DNA of 39,618 nt from a virus: positions 1 to 39,618 of the IMG/VR virus record IMGVR_UViG_3300046534_001254; one strand, 5' to 3'. A model generated the notes under the pieces. It had not been told where the DNA came from. It searched no databases and was given only the letters and a program-made list of their open reading frames with translations. This document shows, one piece after another, positions 19,116-27,963 of this stretch; the stretch's first letter is position 1, and the number at the start of each line of letters is the position of its first letter. The translations under genes were made by a program, and so were the position numbers.

Positions 19116-19537
19116 TATGCACCAACTACACGATCTTGATAAGAGATCTTGAGTGTGTGTCCAAGCCTACGATGTGCATCTAGATTTCCGGGGCAATAAA
19201 CCCTAAGCCAAACAGGATGATAAGTACTGTCATCGCCAGCATTAGTATCCCCAATATCCGGGATAACTACAGACTGTGCACTTGAGATACTGTCCCACTC
19301 TAACTCTGTAGGTCTACGCGTACCGTACAAGTACTTGATGCTCCATCCAGTATCACTCCAGACTCCATCAGCGTTTGTTACCCCAGGAACATACACCAAC
19401 GAGATGTTTGTGAAGTACTTAAGTGCATCCGAATTGCGGATATGAAATAACTGAACAGCATCACCACCTAGTTGCCCGTCAAATTGAGAGCGTAAAGCAG
19501 TGAGCAAGACTAAGTCTGCGTCGTATACTTGTAACAT
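19115..19537 (-). CDS. Beta-rich virion-type protein, unknown
   Basis: The 140-aa beta-rich product contains a TGWSIKYLYG-RRPTELEWDSI stretch and a VWLRVYCPG strand near the end. A pattern like this (pro-glu-trp after a strand, then a WxRxxxP strand) is common in short structural proteins of large phages. The gene is coupled by TAATG to the next one. The role is unproven; a minor head or neck component is plausible. Confidence 0.5.
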   Translation of the reverse strand: MLQVYDADLVLLTALRSQFDGQLGGDAVQLFHIRNSDALKYFTNISLVYVPGVTNADGVWSDTGWSIKYLYGTRRPTELEWDSISSAQSVVIPDIGDTNAGDDSTYHPVWLRVYCPGNLDAHRRLGHTLKISYQDRVVGA

Positions 19538-20271
19538 TAGAATCCATTTCCTCTATGCTGGTTGAAGCCACGGCTTTTACTAGACCTGTTATTCCCGAAC
19601 ATCATTCCGAAAGTACCACCGCCCAAGAGGGCTCCTGAGCCAAACATCATAGCACGCCCGTTCTTAGTCTGCATGGCTCTGGCTGCACTACCCGCGTGCT
19701 TACCCATGCCTTGCCCAAGTCTCTCGCCAACGAACTTAGCAGATTTCAGTGCTCCTCTATGTGCGAAAGAGACTGCCCCCGCTCCTGCTGCGCCGCCAAT
19801 AAGTGCTCCCCCTACGAAGTCTCCAGCAGTACCGTCGCCTCCCCAGTATCCACCGACGCCACCCATTACCATGCCACCAGCTACACCACCAAATCCACCA
19901 AACCCGCCAAGGCCACTGCCAACGCCTTTCGTAGGGGCTTGGTACCTCTTGGAGTTGTGCATATTCTTCTTTTTACCTTTGCCCTTTTTAAACCTTCCCG
20001 CAGTAGCACCTTTGGCTGCAGGAGGCTGATAAAGAACCATTGCGTTCTGTTGCGGTGCGCCTTGCCAGGCTCCTGGATTCGCACCGGCAGTTGTCTTAGG
20101 ACTTGTAGGTGGCACATAGGAAGTCCATGGGCGACGCTCTGGCCCATACATGGGTAGTTTCGCTGGCTTAGACCTGACGAATTTGCCAGACGCGGGAGCC
20201 GAGCTACCCATAGTCCTACCAAAGAACCCCTTGGCTAGTGTTTTTAATGCACCTACTTTAGCATTACTCAT
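19537..20271 (-). CDS. Glycine-zipper protein next to terminase, possible ejected membrane protein
   Basis: The start at 20271 is preferred over the ATG at 20280 because it forms an exact ATGA overlap with the terminase stop, giving 244 aa. The N-terminal half is basic and Pro-rich. Residues about 120-175 and 205-235 are Gly/Ala/Met/Phe-rich repeats (GGFGGFGG, GGALIGGAAGAGA) of the glycine-zipper kind that insert into membranes. A second protein of this type (22895-23758) lies on the other side of terminase. An internal protein ejected to form a channel is one possibility. Confidence 0.55.
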   Translation of the reverse strand: MSNAKVGALKTLAKGFFGRTMGSSAPASGKFVRSKPAKLPMYGPERRPWTSYVPPTSPKTTAGANPGAWQGAPQQNAMVLYQPPAAKGATAGRFKKGKGKKKNMHNSKRYQAPTKGVGSGLGGFGGFGGVAGGMVMGGVGGYWGGDGTAGDFVGGALIGGAAGAGAVSFAHRGALKSAKFVGERLGQGMGKHAGSAARAMQTKNGRAMMFGSGALLGGGTFGMMFGNNRSSKSRGFNQHRGNGF

Positions 20272-22493
20272 CGTTCCCATCCTCGACCGCGACTTTTACG
20301 CTTCGGTCCTTTTTTACTAGGTTGTGATTGGGCGAATCTGGCTTCTTCATCGGTGGCGAAACCACGATAATCTGCTGCTCGCTCTAATAGAGTATCACGG
20401 ACCGACTTACCTTCAAAGCGTTCCTTACCTCTTGTACGGCGACCAACCCTTAAATCGGAAGTAGAATCTTCATTGCCACCCTGTCTTGCGATAGAAAGAA
20501 CCTGAAGCGCACCTGGCGCTGCAAAGGTGTTCTTCTTCAAGACATTGTTTAGCCCCTCTAGTGTATTGCCCATCTCTTCACCACGAGACTGAAGGGCTTC
20601 TTGTGAGAAGTGCGAAGGCGTACTAGCGCTTAAGCTGAATGAACCGGAGTACAATCCCTGCTCCAACTGGATACCACCAAGACTAAGCATTAGCGCATCA
20701 AGTCTATGGTCTCCAATGTTGTGTGAGTCTGGCCCGTAAATTGGTCTATTAGTAGATGGCGTACGCCTAAGGATAACGTAGTGTTCAAGCTCCTTCTTGA
20801 GGATGTCATCATGCACGCTAATCCAAATAATCTGGTCTTCAAACATTCTCACAGCGTTCTCAACCAAGAACTCTTTACCCGACTTCACGATAAGGGTGTT
20901 GTCAATTGGGTTACGAAGCTCTACTCTCTGACTGAAGTTGAACGCCACTAAGCGGTCAGCCAGTTTAGCAGTGGCTTGCTCTCGTAGATTGAGGCTTCGT
21001 CTTGAACGAAGCTGGTAGCTCATAAGCTTAAGGTCTTCAATAATCGTATGGCCGTAACCTTCATCAGCGTAGATGTAGTGAGGTTGCCACTTATAATTCA
21101 GGCGCACAACTTCTTCTTTCCACCGAATACTACTGAACTCATTGGCAGTGATGTTAATGGTTTCACAGACAATGTATCTATTAGAGATAGGGTCATAAGC
21201 CGTTACACAGAATTCTGTACCTGCGTTTTTATTCCAGTCGATACCAATACATATAATTAACTTATCACGGTCAATAACACCATGGTCAGTCCACCATTTG
21301 TTGTGTGCGGTTTCTGAATACTTGTAGTCCTGACGAGCACCGTAGATGTATGTAGGTTTGAAAACACCGTAACCACCATCAATGAACAGAGCCATATACT
21401 CTGCCTTGAAGCTTTCTTCCGTGTTCTCATTCTCAATAAGTGCTGAGATCTTATTCCACTGGGGAAGCACGGTAGATGGAAGATGATCCTCTTTGTATTG
21501 AGGACTCTCCAGGCACCACTTGTAAAACTTTCCTCGCTTACCAATAGGTGTGCTAGTGGCGATCAACGTAACCTTACCCTCAAGGTCGGTAAGCAGAATA
21601 GGCATAACTACCTTTTCAAGTACATCATCCGGAATCATATCCATTTCGTCGAGATAGATGACCTGGGCATTCTGCCCACGCATGGTACCACCACCGCTGC
21701 CATCAACCTTCTTACCGACACCAGCTACGAAACCCTTGATGACGGAACCGTTCTCAAAGTCCATGTGCATGAACGGGGTCTTAACATAAAGGTTTCCACC
21801 AGTACCGGTTGTGACCCTTTTCTTCAAATCTTTATTGAGCTTAATTAGTCGTTCTAGCTCATCAAAGATATTAAGGATCTGAGCCTGGTACGGAGTGACG
21901 ATCATAATCGTCGGACCACTGACTACAGCTTCACCTTGGTCATCATATCCAGCGATTACTTCTCGGGTGAGAGCAAGATACAAAAGCTTAACAGCAGCGA
22001 TGAAGGTCTTACCACTACGTCTTCCTTCTCTGATGACGATGTTCTGAGAGCTACAGCGGAGCTGCTCCTTCTGATACGACCGTAAATGCCACGCCTTCTT
22101 GCTGTCATCGAACCCGAACATAAGCTCAGCCCATGCAACCGGATCAATCGTAGCCTTAAGGTTTAGTAGCGCTCGTTCACGAGGCATACCATCTGCTACT
22201 AGCTTATTGATGATGCCAGCACTACCAGGAGGTAGAGAGCGAGGAATCCCTTCACAGTTGACGAGGAACCGATCGATAGGCTTCCCGTTCTTATCTGTGT
22301 GGGAGGCGTACTTAGATAACTGACGAGCCTGACAGGAGATACAGGTGGGGTGAACATCAGTCATGATCTGGTACTTGTCGACCAAGAACTTGACCTCATC
22401 CCCATCTAAACGTGCATCTGGATCCTGGTACCTGACTCCATACTGATTTGTGATATGAAGCTTTTCCGCAATGGTGTCTAGATTAATCGCCAT
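20268..22493 (-). CDS. terL: Terminase large subunit
   Basis: The 741-aa product is a DNA packaging motor. Residues 157-163 are the Walker A motif GRRSGKT; 278-285 are the Walker B VIYLDEMD; 312-316 (ATSTP) is the coupling motif. The nuclease domain starts near 417 with GIDW (Asp419), continues at YADEGYG (Asp477), and has a late Asp in HRLDALML. The N-terminal 120 residues are an extra region with a CxxC pair (Cys51, Cys54) and Cys80 that could bind zinc. The C-terminal 100 residues are basic and disordered. It overlaps both neighbours by a few bases. Confidence 0.93.
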   Translation of the reverse strand: MAINLDTIAEKLHITNQYGVRYQDPDARLDGDEVKFLVDKYQIMTDVHPTCISCQARQLSKYASHTDKNGKPIDRFLVNCEGIPRSLPPGSAGIINKLVADGMPRERALLNLKATIDPVAWAELMFGFDDSKKAWHLRSYQKEQLRCSSQNIVIREGRRSGKTFIAAVKLLYLALTREVIAGYDDQGEAVVSGPTIMIVTPYQAQILNIFDELERLIKLNKDLKKRVTTGTGGNLYVKTPFMHMDFENGSVIKGFVAGVGKKVDGSGGGTMRGQNAQVIYLDEMDMIPDDVLEKVVMPILLTDLEGKVTLIATSTPIGKRGKFYKWCLESPQYKEDHLPSTVLPQWNKISALIENENTEESFKAEYMALFIDGGYGVFKPTYIYGARQDYKYSETAHNKWWTDHGVIDRDKLIICIGIDWNKNAGTEFCVTAYDPISNRYIVCETINITANEFSSIRWKEEVVRLNYKWQPHYIYADEGYGHTIIEDLKLMSYQLRSRRSLNLREQATAKLADRLVAFNFSQRVELRNPIDNTLIVKSGKEFLVENAVRMFEDQIIWISVHDDILKKELEHYVILRRTPSTNRPIYGPDSHNIGDHRLDALMLSLGGIQLEQGLYSGSFSLSASTPSHFSQEALQSRGEEMGNTLEGLNNVLKKNTFAAPGALQVLSIARQGGNEDSTSDLRVGRRTRGKERFEGKSVRDTLLERAADYRGFATDEEARFAQSQPSKKGPKRKSRGRGWER

Positions 22494-22890
22494 GTTCTAC
22501 CAACACGATTAACGCAGCACCATGCTTGTACTGTCCCATCAGCGGGATTACAACTGTTTTCATCTCATCCATCATGTCACCTCTCTCATCCTCGGCAATC
22601 ACGATGTTTGCAAAGCCCAAATCGCTATCGAGGTACTGAAGCCCACGCTCTTCATCGTGCGAGCAATCTACTACTAGTAAGCTACCTCCACCATGGAAAT
22701 GAACTCGTACAGTAGGTTCTGCCGTTAAAGTAAGGACATGTCCTGGAAAGTAAAGCTCACACAAGTTAAAAACTAATTTCTCAACTAGTTTTATATACGC
22801 ACCTTTACCATAGACGAGTATATCTATTCCCTCATCGCGAGCTCTTTCGAGCTGATACATAAGTACCGAAAGACGTCTTTGGAACTTCAT
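22483..22890 (-). CDS. Unknown protein upstream of terminase
   Basis: The 135-aa alpha/beta product begins with a basic helix, then an ILVYGKGAYIKLVEKLV segment, a VHFHGGGSLLVVD stretch and an IVIAEDERGD strand. The alternation of hydrophobic strands and acidic turns recalls a small nucleotide-binding fold, but no Walker motif is present. It overlaps the terminase start by 11 bases, so translation is coupled. Function unknown. Confidence 0.5.
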   Translation of the reverse strand: MKFQRRLSVLMYQLERARDEGIDILVYGKGAYIKLVEKLVFNLCELYFPGHVLTLTAEPTVRVHFHGGGSLLVVDCSHDEERGLQYLDSDLGFANIVIAEDERGDMMDEMKTVVIPLMGQYKHGAALIVLVEHGD

Positions 22891-22894
22891 TAGC

Positions 22895-23758
22895 TTACCT
22901 GTAATTAGAATGATAGCTCTTGTTAGGCATATGCATGAAGTTTGCCTCCTGCCCTAAAGCCGAGCGAGCGTTTAAGTGACTCTTATGTATAGCAGATACG
23001 GCCCTGCTACGCATTGTCATCGCTCCCTTAGTCATAAACGCAGCAGTCGATCCACTGGTGTCAATACCATGTCGCATTCTTCCGTGAGCGTATCCCGCCT
23101 TTGCTACGCTCTTAATAATCTGATAGGAACCGTACCCGACAGTTGCTGTGGCTGCTAACCCTGCCATAGCAACAGCAGCACCAGGATGGCGTATCATCGC
23201 GCTCATCGGCGCAGCGCCTAGGTATCCACCTATAAAAGCACCTGGAGTACCTGCGATCGACTGTCCAATCGAGGCTCCAATGCCAGCGCCCATGTATCTA
23301 GCGCCGAAGCTAAGCATGCCACCGGTCTTCAGCTTAGTCCCGACACCCTTGATGCCTCTTTGGCTAGCCTCAGAAAGAGAGTAGTTGTGCTTGCTTCCGA
23401 AAGCAAACCGAGCAGCACCAGCCGACGCTGCAAGGTCCCAAACCGCAGCATCGTAAGCACCACCAATCCCACCTTCTTGGGCACCCTGATAGATACTGTA
23501 CCCACTGAAAGCCAGTCCAATAGCACCAGGCGCAACAGCCATTATCTTGCCGCCAGTACCTAACTTAGCCCAGCCTTTGGATGCTCCAGCCATAGTAGGG
23601 AATCGTCCAGTGCCACCGCCATTGCGCATATCAAGGCTATAACCTGACCAATGAGTAACACCACTAGTGTCCACTTGGTTGGGTTCGAAACCTAGCTGGA
23701 GCATAGCTCCTGCACCAGCATAATCCATCACACGAGACAAAACACTTTGACTACCCAT
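22895..23758 (-). CDS. Glycine-zipper membrane-active protein
   Basis: The 287-aa product has several Gly/Ala-rich hydrophobic segments (about residues 65-95, 150-185 and 190-215) with GxxxG spacing, such as AGIGASIGQSIAG and FIGGYLGAA. The C-terminal 60 residues are basic with His and Met. It starts 2 bases after the nuclease gene, on an AGGATG site. The composition is that of an internal ejection or pore-forming virion protein. A holin is less likely because it sits in the packaging block and is long. Confidence 0.55.
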   Translation of the reverse strand: MGSQSVLSRVMDYAGAGAMLQLGFEPNQVDTSGVTHWSGYSLDMRNGGGTGRFPTMAGASKGWAKLGTGGKIMAVAPGAIGLAFSGYSIYQGAQEGGIGGAYDAAVWDLAASAGAARFAFGSKHNYSLSEASQRGIKGVGTKLKTGGMLSFGARYMGAGIGASIGQSIAGTPGAFIGGYLGAAPMSAMIRHPGAAVAMAGLAATATVGYGSYQIIKSVAKAGYAHGRMRHGIDTSGSTAAFMTKGAMTMRSRAVSAIHKSHLNARSALGQEANFMHMPNKSYHSNYR

Positions 23759-23760
23759 TA

Positions 23761-26580
23761 CTACATCCTATGGTGGCCAATGCCACTCTGAAACATGACG
23801 CTGTTAACTGCTCGTTGTTGTTCAGCCATTTGCGCTTTACGACGCTGATTGATTCCCTTCTGTGTCTCGTACAAGTCATACGCTTCATATCTCTTTCTAG
23901 TCCACGGGCTATTAGAAGATCCCATAGTATCTACAGCCAACCAACTATCTAGCGTACCGTAACCACTTCTACGACTAAACTTATTAGGACTATAACCGGT
24001 ACCATGGGTTTTAGTAAAGGTACTGATGTCTTGTAGCTGTTCACTAAGATAGGTTTTGTGTGGTGCGTTCGGAGAGAAGAAGAAGCTAGGGCCAACCTCG
24101 TCGGAGCCTCTTAGTGTCACCGACGACCCTATCTCTCTGGCTATTCGATTCTGCTCGGGACCGAAAGACCCTTGTTCCTGCACTTGCTCGGCGTATGCAA
24201 CCATACTCATAGCACCAGCATTCTGTACCAGTCGCTCTTTACGAGCTAAACTATTCATCGTAAGGCGCTCGCCACCAGCATCAGATGCAGCGTAAATCGC
24301 CTGTGCCCACGGAGTCGAGTATATCCCTCGTTGCGAATCTACGACTTTCTTTTCTGCCTTTGCTAACGCCGGGTAGTCCAACAACGCGTCTCTGTTGCTT
24401 CCGTAGGGCAAGTGTGCAGCATAACCACGCTTGAGGGCCTCGACATTAAGGTTTTTGCCATCTGCAAAAAGAACACCAACCTGACGCCCGTATGTGACCT
24501 GATTAGGGTCGAAGACCAGCTCCATGTTCCCGCCCAACATAGAACGGAATCCACTAGCAGCAGCTTCAGCTCCAGGTTGTGCAGGGTTATTACCATGTGC
24601 GGTTTCAGGAGCATCAATTCCTGCAAGACGGAAGCTGTAGCCTGAGTTCAACCCAAAGAAACTAGCGACGCCACCACGTACACCACCACGCTTTAACGTA
24701 ATAGTATCAGCATCGGGAGCCGTGATTTTCCATCCACCATCGTTTAGGTTGATGGCCATAAGGTTATCGCCACGTAGCCCCTGCATGGCAGCTACAGGGC
24801 TTCCTCCCTGGATGTACGAGTATCCACCCCTGCTGAACTTGAAGACGCTCTCAAGCCCAAATAAGCCACTAACAGGATCATAATGTCTCGCGCCGTATTG
24901 GCTTCTCAACCATTTCTCACGCTCTGCTAGGCGTTCCTGATCGAAAAGAACCTGACTACTGGCAACAGGTCCACGGTAAGGACTACCAAAGTCCGTGTTC
25001 TGCTTACGGTTATCCTTTGCCCAACCTTGTGACGCCATTCCCTCTTGTGAATTAAGCCATTGTTCGTACCCATATGAGACTATATTCCCAGGAGGCTCCG
25101 TTCTGCCTCCTCCACCTACCGCCCCTATTAGGCCAAGGCCGGCTACCACGCCGGCAGCAACTCCAAGGGCGCCCCTTAAGGGCGGTAGCGCAGATGGTGC
25201 GTTTTTTATGCTCCTGGCGCCTTTGACAGTCCATTCCAACCCGGCTTCAAACGCTTCGGTTCCAGCACGATCTAGCCCCGCTACCTCCGATACCATGCTG
25301 GGCCCAACACCTCCAATACGACGCCCAACCTGTTCTAGGTTCTCATCAACACGGCGCCAGTTGGCACGACGCATTGTGGTCTCACTACTAGGTGTATCTT
25401 GTGTCTCGTCGAACAGGTTACTAATCCCGCTGGTTTGGACACTCTTACCGGTTGCGAGTATGTCTCTCTGGGCTCTTGCAAGGCGCTGTCCAGCTCCCTG
25501 ACGCTCTATCGCCGGTAGGTTTGCATCCACGGCACCAAAGAAGGTAGCAGCCCTGTACAACGGGCCGCTCTTAGCACGGGCTTGCTCGATGTATCTAAGC
25601 CCCTCTGGGGTTTTGTTATCAGCTGCCCGAAGAACATCTGCCATATCAAGATGGCGCGCAAGCAAAGGAGCTTCATGAGTCGCTGCATCCTCAGCCGCTC
25701 TATGTGATTCTCTGTCGAAGCTACCTGGTTCTATAGCATTCCAGATACGAGTTTGTGTATCTACACTAAGTCCTACATCTGGACCCTTATAGAGTCCTAG
25801 GCTACGAGCGTAGCTGTAGTTAGCTCGTTCGACATCCAGGATGTCTCGGACAGCAAGTCCCTCGTGGGGCTTCAGGTACTCTTCGTAAACAGGCCGCCAA
25901 TCGCCCGAAAGCCTTGCTCCAAGTCTGGCGCTATTAACCTTTGCACCAGTTACGTAATACGGGTCTACTCCACGAGTCTGAGTCTCTAGCCCAGATACTA
26001 GATCTACTTGTAAACCCTGGGCAGCTGAAGCCGCAGCTTGTGACCCTACTTGTTTGGCTTCAAAGGCAGCGTTTGCAATCCATAAGATCTTCTTGCTCTT
26101 TAAATGAGTAGGGAGAATCTGGCTTACGAAGTCTTCAACCCGTACGACGTTGCCAAGGTTTGCGATAACGCCCTTGGCTTTGAACTTGGCAACACGGGTT
26201 TCTAACTGTGCTACCGTCTCCTTACCAAGTAAATGAGGAGCGTTCCCATCACGTATTTGCTTGTACGTGAAAGGCATGTGGGTTTTCATGTCTTCTAAGA
26301 CGTTGCCACTGGTCTTGGCTCCAAGCACTTCCATGTGCCTGTTAAGAGCTGGCTTCCAGGTATCGAAGTTCTGACGGCTATGCGCATCCAGGGGGCTAGT
26401 TGCTAACCGTGCACTATCTTGGTCTACAGCCGAGTCAACGTAAAGCACGTGAGCGCGCATGATGTATTCATGAACGGTCTTGGTATCTACGTCGAAGAAG
26501 CTGGCTTCGTGCATAGCACTCCGTTCCAAGCCCAGGGTCTCGGTATCAAATACGATCGCCTGTCTCATCAACGGGTGCAT
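23761..26580 (-). CDS. DEDDh exonuclease fused to Staphylococcal nuclease domain
   Basis: The 939-aa product has two nuclease domains. Residues about 9-310 form a DnaQ-type 3'-5' exonuclease: FDTETLG gives Asp12/Glu14, NAAFE near 170-174 fits motif II but has Glu174 in place of the usual Asp, and HRAAED gives His293/Asp298. A Gly-rich hydrophobic stretch lies at 468-491. Residues about 615-758 form a thermonuclease domain retaining the equivalents of D21, R35, D40, E43 and R87 as Asp625, Arg651, Asp656, Glu659 and Arg699. It starts in a TAATG overlap. A virion nuclease that degrades host DNA or RNA is plausible. Confidence 0.8.
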   Translation of the reverse strand: MHPLMRQAIVFDTETLGLERSAMHEASFFDVDTKTVHEYIMRAHVLYVDSAVDQDSARLATSPLDAHSRQNFDTWKPALNRHMEVLGAKTSGNVLEDMKTHMPFTYKQIRDGNAPHLLGKETVAQLETRVAKFKAKGVIANLGNVVRVEDFVSQILPTHLKSKKILWIANAAFEAKQVGSQAAASAAQGLQVDLVSGLETQTRGVDPYYVTGAKVNSARLGARLSGDWRPVYEEYLKPHEGLAVRDILDVERANYSYARSLGLYKGPDVGLSVDTQTRIWNAIEPGSFDRESHRAAEDAATHEAPLLARHLDMADVLRAADNKTPEGLRYIEQARAKSGPLYRAATFFGAVDANLPAIERQGAGQRLARAQRDILATGKSVQTSGISNLFDETQDTPSSETTMRRANWRRVDENLEQVGRRIGGVGPSMVSEVAGLDRAGTEAFEAGLEWTVKGARSIKNAPSALPPLRGALGVAAGVVAGLGLIGAVGGGGRTEPPGNIVSYGYEQWLNSQEGMASQGWAKDNRKQNTDFGSPYRGPVASSQVLFDQERLAEREKWLRSQYGARHYDPVSGLFGLESVFKFSRGGYSYIQGGSPVAAMQGLRGDNLMAINLNDGGWKITAPDADTITLKRGGVRGGVASFFGLNSGYSFRLAGIDAPETAHGNNPAQPGAEAAASGFRSMLGGNMELVFDPNQVTYGRQVGVLFADGKNLNVEALKRGYAAHLPYGSNRDALLDYPALAKAEKKVVDSQRGIYSTPWAQAIYAASDAGGERLTMNSLARKERLVQNAGAMSMVAYAEQVQEQGSFGPEQNRIAREIGSSVTLRGSDEVGPSFFFSPNAPHKTYLSEQLQDISTFTKTHGTGYSPNKFSRRSGYGTLDSWLAVDTMGSSNSPWTRKRYEAYDLYETQKGINQRRKAQMAEQQRAVNSVMFQSGIGHHRM

Positions 26581-26855
26581 TAAGTTATTTTAATCTCCTC
26601 TTCATCTAAGATCATTAACCCTGCGCTCTGGGTACTAAGCATTTCTCGTACTGCTCGAAGCTCTTCGAGAACCTTATTACTCTCTGATCCTATACCAAGT
26701 CGGGTCTGTACTTCAAGTTTACCCTTCCGTGTTTCCATTAGCCGGTCTACAAGTCGCTCTCTTCTCTTCTCAAGGCGATCAATAATCTCTACAGCAGGGT
26801 GGATAGTAGTACTTGTAGCAGCTGCAGTTCCGCATGAAGTCAACTCCATCTCCAT
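26580..26855 (-). CDS. Helical partner of the Cys-rich gene, possible frameshift product
   Basis: The preferred start is the ATG at 26855 with GGAG 6 bases upstream, giving about 91 aa; the frame is open to a TTG at 26906. The product has a Thr-rich linker then a long charged helix (HPAVEIIDRLEKRRERLVDRL). It overlaps the upstream 163-aa gene by 77 bases in another frame. Within the overlap the upstream frame turns into a Cys/Tyr-rich, unprotein-like tail, while this frame looks natural. The two may be one protein joined by a +1 shift. Confidence 0.55.
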   Translation of the reverse strand: MEMELTSCGTAAATSTTIHPAVEIIDRLEKRRERLVDRLMETRKGKLEVQTRLGIGSESNKVLEELRAVREMLSTQSAGLMILDEEEIKIT

Positions 26856-27270
26856 CTCTGTCTCCACTACTGAGTAGCATGGTTGCGCGATTTTTATATA
26901 AATCAATTAGCGCCAAGTCATTGACGATAGAGATCTCAATAGGATTGTCGTCCTCAACCTGCAAGTATGTTTGATACTCCTGTACCTTAGCTCGTAGGTA
27001 CAGTCGTTCCATAACACAGTCATCAAATAACGGGTAGTCAGTATCTGGACCAAGTATTGGCTCGTGACCTGGGTTGCGTTCTGGTATAGGACAGTGCGCG
27101 ATAAACGGACATTTGCTAGGACCGCTACAAGTAAGAGGAGCTACAGCTGCTAGACCTGTTTTCAAACTAAGATTTTGGCCCCGAATGCGTTTACGTTTCT
27201 TTACCGGTAGTCTCGCTAACCAGGTTTCGTAAACGTCTTCTTCCGGCTCTTCCAGTAGTTCATCGCTCAT
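26779..27270 (-). CDS. Cys-rich protein near terminase, possible small terminase
   Basis: The 163-aa product has an acidic start, a basic stretch (KKRKRIRG), then Cys48, Cys54, Cys60 and Cys85. The spacing C-x5-C-x5-C could bind zinc or an iron-sulfur cluster. A helical region follows (about 110-133). The last 18 residues are Cys/Tyr-rich and probably not functional in this frame. It starts in an ATGA overlap on a GGAGAAGCA site. Position just before nuclease and terminase fits a small terminase or packaging factor, but no DNA-binding fold is proven. Confidence 0.5.
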   Translation of the reverse strand: MSDELLEEPEEDVYETWLARLPVKKRKRIRGQNLSLKTGLAAVAPLTCSGPSKCPFIAHCPIPERNPGHEPILGPDTDYPLFDDCVMERLYLRAKVQEYQTYLQVEDDNPIEISIVNDLALIDLYKNRATMLLSSGDRDGDGVDFMRNCSCYKYYYPPCCRDY

Positions 27271-27473
27271 TGCTTCTCCAGGGGTTCCCAGTCTTCATCT
27301 AGTACCTTGGCGTCTACAAGTAGATCACACTCGACACCTTGGATAACGACCATGGCTTCGTTACCTGCTAATGTAGCATTAAACGCGATCATTTGCACGC
27401 CGGGAACGACCTGGTCTCCAAACATTATTTTGGTACCAGCTACGGTGCCATCACTTACTATTCTGACTTTCAT
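27267..27473 (-). CDS. Small beta-rich protein, unknown
   Basis: The 68-aa product is mostly short beta strands with an acidic end and no motif I recognise. It overlaps the 82-aa gene by 23 bases and the next one as ATGA. The ribosome site is weak (CAGAGAAATAT), suggesting coupled translation. Confidence 0.5.
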   Translation of the reverse strand: MKVRIVSDGTVAGTKIMFGDQVVPGVQMIAFNATLAGNEAMVVIQGVECDLLVDAKVLDEDWEPLEKQ

Positions 27474-27699
27474 ATATTTCTCTGAGCGTTTTTGATTCTG
27501 CGGCTAAAGCAGGGGGTAAACCGGGCAGGTCTTCTATTGACCAAAGCCTGGCTGTGAGGCGAGCGTACTTACAAGCCTGACCTCGTGGACCAGAGTCGAC
27601 AAAAACACTATAACGCCCTAAGTGGGTTTCAAATGCTTCGGGTAGGTTTTGCGCGTGAAGCAGTTTGCTAAGGCTGTAAAGACGGGTAAAAAAGTCCAT
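27451..27699 (-). CDS. First gene of the minus-strand block, unknown
   Basis: The 82-aa protein has a helical N-terminus (FFTRLYSLSKLL) and a soluble Pro/Gly-containing centre. No family is recognised. It is the first gene after the divergent intergenic region. Its ribosome site is poor. A sigma70-like promoter candidate at 27723-27751 would put the RNA start only about 17 bases ahead. Confidence 0.5.
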   Translation of the reverse strand: MDFFTRLYSLSKLLHAQNLPEAFETHLGRYSVFVDSGPRGQACKYARLTARLWSIEDLPGLPPALAAESKTLREIYESQNSK

Positions 27700-27722
27700 A
27701 AACTCGTTAGGGGTAAAGAGGC

Positions 27723-27751
27723 CCTATAGGGGGTTTTTGGTTTAAATTCAA
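27723..27751 (-). promoter_or_regulatory. Candidate sigma70-like promoter for structural block
   Basis: On the minus strand TTGAAT (27751-27746) and TATAGG (27728-27723) are separated by exactly 17 bases. Each matches four of six consensus bases. The start would be near 27716, about 17 bases before the first structural gene. Host sigma-factor use is assumed. Confidence 0.45.
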
Positions 27752-27909
27752 ATTTTGGGAGATGAAGGCAAGAGCCGGGTTGGAAACATATAGTGAGGTT
27801 CAGTACCTGGTTATAGTATACGGTTTTCGAAAGGGACCCAAAGTTGCGAGCCCACCGGGGTGTAGCCATAAGGTACTCTCGTTGTTGTAACTGTCAATAA
27901 GCCTTTTTA

Positions 27910-27963
27910 TTTACGGGCTACACAGGCATGACAATCCCGTCATGTACGCCCAGGGAGATCACC
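27910..27963 (+). promoter_or_regulatory. TTTACGG leader 1 with hairpin
   Basis: TTTACGG (27910-27916) follows CCTTTTTA. The Gs start a long stem: GGGC (27915-27918) pairs GCCC (27948-27951), enclosing CATGAC/GTCATG (27927-27932 with 27939-27944). An AGGGAG ribosome site precedes the ATG at 27964. The motif is the same as in the following seven junctions. Confidence 0.6.

Larger units (their letters stand above)
27700..27963. other. Divergent intergenic region
   Basis: This 264-base stretch separates the minus-strand structural block from the plus-strand small-gene block. It contains an AT-rich segment (27738-27756), a CCCTATAGGG palindrome at 27723-27732, two TATAGT elements 17 bases apart near 27789 and 27812, a GTATAC, and at its right end the first CCTTTTTATTTACGG element, which here has no terminator hairpin in front of it. 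I see no ORF with a ribosome site. Confidence 0.6.

Noticed and set aside
26840-26870. EF-hand-like DRDGDG motif in the Cys-rich protein
   Set aside because: It is isolated, next to the suspected frameshift and encoded by a GGAGAY repeat, so probably coincidence.
27618-27869. 83-aa minus-strand ORF in the divergent region
   Set aside because: It overlaps the better-supported 82-aa gene in another frame, covers the promoter candidate and has a composition typical of chance frames.
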